From assembly GCF_042477335.2 (NCBI RefSeq), contig NC_091246.1, positions 211,915,501 through 211,979,500 on the forward strand: 64,000 nt of DNA, given 5' to 3'. This DNA comes from Ovis canadensis (lineage: Eukaryota > Chordata > Mammalia > Artiodactyla > Bovidae). Positions 58,524 through 64,000 of this stretch are shown here, in pieces. Each line of letters begins with the position of its first letter. The stretch's first letter is position 1. Made by a program: the position numbers and the translations under genes. Below the pieces are notes generated by a model. The model did not search any database and was not told where the DNA came from. It saw only the letters and a list, made by a program, of their open reading frames with translations.

Positions 58524-61500
58524 GGTTCAGTTCAGTCGATCAGTCGTGTCCAACTCCTTTTGACCCCATGGACTGAAGCGCACCAGGCCACCCTGTCCAT
58601 CGCCAACACTCGGAGTTTACTCACACTCATGTCCATGAGTCGGTGATGCCATCCAACCACCTCATCCTCTGTCGATCCCTTCTCCTCCCACCTTCAATCT
58701 TTCCCAGCATCAGGGTCTTTTCAAATGAGTCAACTCTTTGCATCAGGTGGCCAAAGTATTGGCATTTCAGCCTCAACATCAGTCCTTACAATGAATATTC
58801 AGGACTGATTTCCTTTAGGATGGACTGTTTGGATCTCCTTGTAGTCCAAGGGACTCTCAAGAGTCTTCTCCAACACCTCAGTTCAAAAGTATCAGTTCTT
58901 CGGCACTCAGCTTTCTTTATAGTCCAACTCTCACATCTGTGCATGACTACTGGAAAAAACATAGCCTTGACTAGATGGACTTTTGTTGGCAAAGTAATGT
59001 CTCTGGTTTTTAATATGCTGTCTAGATTGGTCATAACTTTTCTTCCAAGAAGTAAGCGTCTTTTAATTTCATGGCTGCAATCACCATCTGCAGTGATTTT
59101 GGAGCCCCCCAAAATAAAGTCTGACACTATTTCCACTGTTTCCTCATCTATTTGCCATGAGGTGATGGGCCCAGATGCCATGATCTTCGTTTTCTGAATG
59201 TTGAGCTTTAAGCCAACTTTTCACTCTCCTCTTTCACTTTCATCAAGAGGCTCTTTAGCTGCCATAAGGGTTATCTGCATATCTGAGGTTATTGATATTT
59301 CTCCCAGCAGTCTCAATTCCAGCTTGTGCTTCATCCAGCCCAGCGTTTCTCCTGATGTACTCTGCACATAAATTAAATAAGCAGGGTGACAATATACAGC
59401 CTTGACGTACTCCTTTTCTGGTTTGGAAGCAGTCTGTTGTTCCATGTCCAGTTCTAACTGTTGCTTCCTGACCTGCATACAGATTTCTCAAGAGGCAGGT
59501 CAGGTGGTCTGGTATTCCCATCTCTTTCAGAATTTTCCAGAGTTTGTGGTGATCCACACAGTCAAAGACTTTGGCATAGTCAATAAAGGAGAAATAGATG
59601 TTTTTCTGGAACTCTCTTCCTTTCTTGGTGATCCAGCGGATGTTGGCAATTTGATCTCTGGTTTGTCTGCTTTTTCTAAAACCAGCTTGAACATCTGGAA
59701 GTTCTTGGTTCATGTATTGTTGAATCCTGGCTTGGAGAATTTTGAGCATTAGTTAACTAACGTGTGAGATGAGTGCAGTCGTGTGGTAGTTTGAGCATTC
59801 TTTGGGCATTGCCTTTTTTTGGGGATTGGAATGAAAACTGACCTTTTCCAGTCCTGTGGCCACTGCTGTATTTTCCAAATTTACTGGTACAGTGAGCACA
59901 GCATTTTCACAGCATCATCTTTCAGGATTTGAAATAGCTCAACTGGAATTCCATCACCTGCACTAGCTTTGTTCGTACTGATGCCTCCTACTGCTGCTGC
60001 TGCTGCTGCTAAATTGCTTCAGTCGTGTCTGACTCTGTGCGACCCCATAGACGGCAGCCCACCAGGCTGCCCCATCCCTGGGATTCTCCAGGCAAGAACA
60101 CTGGAGTGGGTTGCCATTTCCTTCTCCAGTGCATGAAAGTGAAAAGTGAAAGTGAAGTCGCTCAGGCGTGTCCGACTCCTAGCGACGCCATAAACTACAG
60201 CCCACCAGGCCCCTCAGTCCATGGGATTTTCCAGGCAAGAGTACTGGAGTGGGGTGCCATTGCCTTCTCTGGATGCTTCCTAAGGCCCACTTAATTTCAC
60301 ATTCTAGGATGTCTGGCTGTAGGTGAGTGATCACACCATTGTGATTATCTGGGTCATGAAGATCTTTTTGTATAGTTCTTCTGTGTATTTTTGCCACCTC
60401 TTCTTAATATCTTCTGCTTCTGTTAGGTCCATACCATTTCTGTCCTTTATTGAGCCCATCTTTGCATGAACTGTTCCCTTTGTATCTCTAATTTTCTTGG
60501 AGAGATCTCTAGTCTTTCCCATTGTATTGTTTTCCTCTGTTTCTTTGCACTGATCACTGAGGGAGGCTTTCTTATCTCTCCTTGCTATTCTTTGAAACTC
60601 TGCATTCAAATGGGTATATCTTTCCTTTACTCCTTTGCTTTTCACTTCTCTTTTCTCAGCTATTTGTAAGGCCTCCTCAGATAGCCGTTTTGCTTTTTTA
60701 CATTTCTTTTTCTTGGGAATGGTCTTGATCCCTGTCTCCTATACACTGTCACGAACCTCCATCCATAGTTCATCAGGCACTCTATCAGATCTAGTCCCTT
60801 AAATCTATTTCTCACTTCTACTGTGTAATCATAAGGGATTTGATTTAGGTCATACCTGAGTGGTCTAGTGGTTTTCCCTACTCTTTTCAATTTAGGTCTA
60901 AATTTGGCAATAAGGAGTTTATGATCTGAGTCACAGTCAACTCCCATTCTTGTTTTTGCTGACTGTATAGAGCTTCTCCAGCTTTGGCTGCAAAGAATAT
61001 AATCAGTCTGATTTTGGTGTTGATCATCTGGTTATGTCCATGTGTAGAGTTTTCTCTTTTTGTTGTTGGAAGAGGGTATTTATGATGACCAGTGCATTCT
61101 CTTTGCAAGACTGTTAGCCTTTGCCCTGCTTCATTCTGTACTCTAAGGCCAAATTTGCCTGTTACTCCAGGTTTCTTGATGTCCTAATTTTGCATTCCAG
61201 TCCCCTATAATGAAAAGAATATCTTTTCTGGGTGTTAGTTCTAGAAGGTCTTGTAGGTCTTCATAGAACCGTTCAACTTCAGCTTCTTCAGTGTTACTGG
61301 TCGGGGCATAGACTTGGATTACTGTGATATTGAATGATTTGCCTTGGAAATGAACAGAGATCATTCTGTCGTTTTTGAGATTGCATCCAGGTACTGCATT
61401 TTGGACTCTTTCGTTGACTGTGATGGCTACTCCATTTCTTCTAAGGGATTCCTGCCCATAGTTGTAAATATAATGATTATCTGAGTTAAATTCACCCATT

Positions 61501-61720
61501 CCAGTCCATTTTAGTTCACTGATTCCTGAAATGGCGATGTTTACTCTTGCCATCTCTTGTTTGACCACTTCCAATTTGCCTTGATTCATGGACCTAACGT
61601 TCCAGGTTCCTATGCAATATTGGTCTAAAGAGCAGCATGGAGCCTTACTTCCATCACCAGTCATATCCACAACTGAGGATAGACAAGGTTTTTTGGAGGT
61701 ATGGCAAGAGAACGACAATA
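58524..61720 (-). pseudogene. Nearly full-length BovB LINE (antisense), interrupted by Bov-A2
   Basis: About 2.9 kb of BovB after subtracting the SINE, out of a family length of roughly 3.2 kb. Read on the minus strand: an apurinic-type endonuclease domain (61143-61718) with CIGTWNVRSMNQGKLEVV, SELKWTGMGEF, VYAPTSNTEEAEVERF and FIIGDWNAKLG; a linker (60331-60947); reverse transcriptase (59255-59749) with QAGFRKSRQTRDQIANIRW and GVRQGCILSPCLFNL; a C-terminal domain with FGHLMRR-like sequence; and the 3' terminus at 58524. The catalytic box reads YADN because about five bases are missing right after it (near 59270), which shifts the frame. Several further stops are present, so it is inactive. 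Confidence 0.95.
59990..60271 (-). repeat. Bov-A2 dimeric SINE nested in BovB
   Basis: (CTG)n tail at its left end. A 10-bp duplication with one mismatch, GATGCCTCCT at 59980-59989 and GATGCTTCCT at 60272-60281, lies in BovB coding sequence, so the SINE arrived after the LINE. Confidence 0.97.
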
Positions 61721-62049
61721 TGGAAAGTTTCCTAAAGCTGATTGTGAGAGGGAAAAGTAGGAATAGGGCTGTAAGAAGAAGCCAGAGTCCAAGCTAGGGG
61801 CCCTTTGATATGACTGTCTAAAGAGCATGCAGAGTCATTGGAACATTCTGGGCAGCGTGGTGTTAGTGTTTTTCTGTTTTTCTGTTGATTGTCCTAGAGG
61901 ATGGAGGCAGAGGGAGCTGGGAATGGAGGTGGAAAACTGGTCCGTGTCCTGGCTGTAGGAGTGCAGGTTAGACATACAGAAGCAGAAGAGGAAATGGGCT
62001 TGGGAATTTCAGGGGCGAAGAAATCAGACTTGGTACTTGACCTTCTATG
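61721..62049. other. Intron 1, BovB 5' flank
   Basis: May include a little BovB 5' UTR up to about 61800; the rest is unrecognised. Confidence 0.4.
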
Positions 62050-62052
62050 GCA

Positions 62053-62287
62053 GGGATCTCTGACATCTGGGATCTAATGCCTGATGATCTGAGGTGGATC
62101 TGATGTGATAATAATAGAAATAAGTTCACAATAAATATAATGTACTCGAATCATCCTGAAACCATTCCTCCCTCTACCTCCCCTTCCCCTGCTCCACATC
62201 TGCCCCCCCACTCCCCACCCCTTATTCGTGGAAAAATTGTCTTGCATGGAACTAGTCCCTAGTGCTGAAAAGGTTAGGGACCACTGC
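62053..62287 (+). repeat. MER1-type (hAT-Charlie) DNA transposon
   Basis: GATCTAATGCCTGATGATCTGAGGTGG, CATCCTGAAACCATTCC and GTGGAAAAATTGTCTTGC (first phrase continues beyond 20 bases) are MER1 signatures. The right terminal inverted repeat ends TTAGGGACCACTG. Confidence 0.85.
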
Positions 62288-62384
62288 TTTGTGGTATGGG
62301 AAGCATGGGTACAAATGAGGGAGAGGGAGCCCTCTGAGGTTTATGTCTTCATAGTTTATAGACTGCCCAGTGACCACGCCTGTG

Positions 62385-62460
62385 TTCTAGGTATTGCAGC
62401 TTGGGGCTCCAGAGATGAGTGAGACATGGTCTGTGCCTTCCAGGAGCCCCAGAGGTGGGG
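62385..62460 (-). repeat. L2 LINE 3' fragment (antisense)
   Basis: TTCTAGGTATTGCAGC, CCAGAGATGAGTGAGACATGG and CTTCCAGGAGCCC resemble antisense L2. Confidence 0.55.
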
Positions 62461-63934
62461 CTAGGAGAGGTGGGAGGCTGAGGATGGATGAAAGTCTTGC
62501 CGGGGAGTGTTTGAGGGCATAGCTAAGATCATAAATCATGAGTTCATAAAGGTGCCAATCTTTTGCATCAGCTTTTTGGCATTGGGTTAGAGCCTTGATT
62601 CAAGATTGGGATTAGGGGCAGATGTGGAAAAAATGTGGCGTCCAGAAATAAAAGTGGTCAGACTGAGCTGATGAAGGTGTGAACTGTACAGAAGGCTGAA
62701 AGCCTTCTGTTTGCCCCTCGAGATGCACTCCTGTGACCTGAGAGGCTGAGTCGTGTGGGCTGTCTTGCTCTGTGATGTCTAGTTGGCATCAGCCATGGGA
62801 GAAGTCCCAGCAGGAGGCAGCTCCCTTCTGTTGCGTTACCATGGGCTGGCTGCCTCCCTTTACTGAAGGACACAACTTCCATCATACAGCCCTCCCTGCA
62901 TACCTGTTAGCACTCCATTCCCTGGCCCCTTGGGTACCAGATGGTAGCGACCTCACTACTTGGGAGTGCTCTCCCTTGATGTTTTCCTTAATCCTGGGGA
63001 AACCTTTAGAAATAGGTTCTTTATTCAACTCCTAAGTGCCCAGTTTGAGTGAACCATCTATTTCCTGCCAGAACTTGGATTGATAAGTAAAGTAGTGATA
63101 AGTTTTCCTTTGTGACACAGTACCCACAACACACATATACAAATGAAGTCAGGAGGATGGTAACCCTTACTTAACCCTAATGATACGCTCTTATTTTTTA
63201 GTCTACTGTTGTTTTTTTTTTAAGTAGTTGGAATATACTACATTTATTTCACTGCTCGCTGATGGATTAGGGCCCATAGTTAGAAAACCAATGGGATTAC
63301 CTGAGGTATAGGAGGCATTGGATGGATCATCAAGTTAGATGGCTCTAGAAATTTCCACAGGTCCAAGACCCCATTGGTTTTTTTTTTTTTTTTTTTAATT
63401 GGTTAAGGTAAAATGTGAGGCTGAAAGTAAATTCCTAACAGGTATGCATTACAAGGGTTTAAATTGCAGTCTATGGATTTTAAGGCCAAGTATCTTATAT
63501 GGATAAGATTTAGGTCTTTACCTTTCTGAATGGCCAGCACATGAGCTCAGAGTCATCTTGGCCCAGACTTTCAGGTGGCTTGATAAAATCTTGGAGAAAA
63601 TGAAAGAATTTCACTTGCGATCCCATATTTCTTTCATCATGACATAGTCATAGTATTGGTAACTTTAATGTTAGGTTATGGATTACTTCCTTTTGTAGCC
63701 AAGAATTGAGGAAATGCAAGATGGATAAATAATCCTTGTCTGTATTTATAGGCACATTTATAGAGGCTCAGTGGGCTTGAGTTTTGACAGCAGTGTTTGA
63801 TCAGAGACATTTTCTCAGAATCTTAGAAAAAAAAAACAACAAAACTGCAGTTCAGGAATCTCTAGTTAAAAAAAACACCAAAAGAAAAAAAAACAAACCC
63901 CTTTTTTTGTTTTGTTTTGTTTTTCATTAGAAAG
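62461..63934. other. Intron 1, homopolymers, no gene
   Basis: T tracts at about 63211-63220 and 63380-63397; A-rich and T-rich runs at 63828-63925. No exon or known repeat identified. Confidence 0.45.
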
Positions 63935-64000
63935 AAAGAAAGTGAAGTCACTCAAGTCATGTTCAATTCTTTGCAACCCCATGGACTGTAGCCCACCAGG
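63935..64000 (-). repeat. Bov-A SINE, cut by the window end
   Basis: GAAAGTGAAGTCACTCAAGTC to TGTAGCCCACCAGG is the 3' part of an antisense Bov-A-type SINE, preceded by a small GAAA repeat. Confidence 0.85.

Overview
This is nuclear genomic DNA from a bovid ruminant (cattle or a close relative). The diagnostic evidence is the repeat content: many tRNA-derived Bov-tA SINEs, five dimeric Bov-A2 SINEs with CAG tails, about seventeen BovB (RTE-type) LINE pieces on both strands, ruminant-type L1 3' ends and one CHR-type SINE. Nothing suggests bacterial, plasmid or phage DNA. Nearly all open reading frames in the window are repeat remnants or chance frames.

Only one cellular gene is supported. A CpG island at about 48050-49215 contains the first coding exon of PARD3B (par-3 family cell polarity regulator beta) on the + strand: ATG at 48937, 40 codons, phase-0 donor at 49057. 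Everything from 49057 to the window end fits the start of its intron 1; no second exon was found. The 48 kb upstream reads as intergenic DNA with no supported exon. In other mammals ICOS lies upstream of PARD3B, but that placement is background knowledge and cannot be seen here.

Layout: 1-9 kb holds old MIR, L1 and CR1 remnants plus young SINEs, including a SINE flanked by a 129-bp duplication. 9-13 kb has two sizeable BovB pieces, an AT/AC microsatellite and an L1. 13-31 kb is mostly ancient MIR/L2 remnants with scattered SINEs. 31-47 kb is BovB-rich: two tandem pairs of BovB 3' ends, a 2.2-kb BovB pseudogene, a SINE/BovB inverted chimera and a Bov-A2 nested in an L1. 48-49.2 kb is the PARD3B promoter and exon 1. 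49.2-64 kb is intron 1, with an antisense solo retroviral LTR at 53381-53925 and a nearly full-length antisense BovB (58.5-61.7 kb) that has itself been hit by a Bov-A2.

I looked for an undescribed system and did not find one. The most unusual items are structural: the 129-bp duplication around a SINE, the SINE/BovB chimera, the tandem BovB ends and the promoter-bearing LTR inside PARD3B. Repeat boundaries are by eye and usually good to within 5-20 bases; they are firmer where a target-site duplication (TSD) is given.
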